A stretch of 5,965 nucleotides of DNA from an uncultured Clostridia bacterium (GTDB lineage: Bacteria > Bacillota > Clostridia > Oscillospirales > Ruminococcaceae). Below, piece by piece: positions 5,929 to 5,965 of the stretch. Within the stretch, counting starts at the first letter, position 1. Each line of letters starts with the position of its first letter. The stretch covers positions 1-5,965 of the forward strand of contig CALDJI010000108.1 of assembly GCA_937901805.1 (NCBI GenBank), in the 5' to 3' direction. Both the position numbers and the translations under genes were made by a program. The notes beneath the pieces were generated by a model. The model had not been told where the DNA came from. It saw only the letters and a list, made by a program, of their open reading frames with translations, and searched no databases.

Positions 5929-5965
5929 TGATATGTACCCCCTTTACTGGACACCCAGTAGAGGG
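5929..5965 (+). mobile_element. Possible left end of an insertion sequence (IS3-like), cut by window edge
   Basis: From 5929 the sequence begins TGATATGTACCCCC and continues TTTACTGGACA. This resembles the TG-starting, TGTAC..CCC..GGAC style ends of IS3-family (IS150-group) elements. It also folds into an 11-bp hairpin (5940-5950 with 5955-5965, one G-T pair, loop of four). No transposase is inside the window, and no second end or target duplication can be seen, so this is a tentative reading. A hairpin of another kind, such as an attenuator or a repeat, is the alternative. Confidence 0.3.

Noticed and set aside
1..5965. CRISPR array, tRNA, rRNA, riboswitch or toxin-antitoxin system
   Set aside because: No regularly spaced direct repeats, no cloverleaf with CCA or TTCGA arms, no conserved riboswitch core, and no paired small genes were seen on either strand.

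Overview
This window looks like ordinary chromosome from a member of the Clostridia (Bacillota), most likely a gut-type Lachnospiraceae or a relative. The evidence is a clostridial-style GH13 glucan hydrolase, DegV and YpsA-like SLOG (DUF1273) proteins, purine-rich Shine-Dalgarno sites, a TTG start, a sigma-A type promoter and hairpin/T-tract terminators. The taxonomic placement is inference; there is no rRNA or other marker here.

Layout. (1) Bases 1-1706 (+) hold a GH13 glucan hydrolase of the neopullulanase/cyclomaltodextrinase kind. Its N-terminus lies off the left edge. (2) A perfect 19-bp hairpin at 1718-1760 ends both this gene and the converging degV gene. (3) A degV-family gene lies on the minus strand (1780-2649). 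(4) Bases 2650-2914 hold no gene I trust, but contain a 48-bp imperfect palindrome and short repeated motifs. (5) Three minus-strand genes follow in transcription order from 4572 down to 2915: a membrane-anchored NERD-like protein, a SLOG/DUF1273 protein whose start overlaps the NERD-like stop by 4 bp, and, 51 bp on, the tRNA wobble-base 2'-O-methyltransferase TrmL. (6) A divergent promoter region (about 4588-4745) separates this operon from a plus-strand PAP2-family membrane phosphatase (4746-5558), which ends in its own terminator (5572-5609). (7) The last 350 bases hold no convincing gene. They end in a strong hairpin that may be the edge of an insertion sequence beginning at the right end of the window.

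How the genes relate. The GH13 enzyme would split maltodextrin-type oligosaccharides in the cytoplasm. DegV binds fatty acids, TrmL modifies tRNA, and PAP2 removes phosphate from a lipid or isoprenoid pyrophosphate. These are mostly unrelated housekeeping jobs in neighbouring transcription units. The only tightly linked pair is the NERD-like and SLOG genes. The NERD-like domain aligns with its family but has lost the residues expected to make it a nuclease. This pair is the most interesting item in the window, though I see no proof of a new system.
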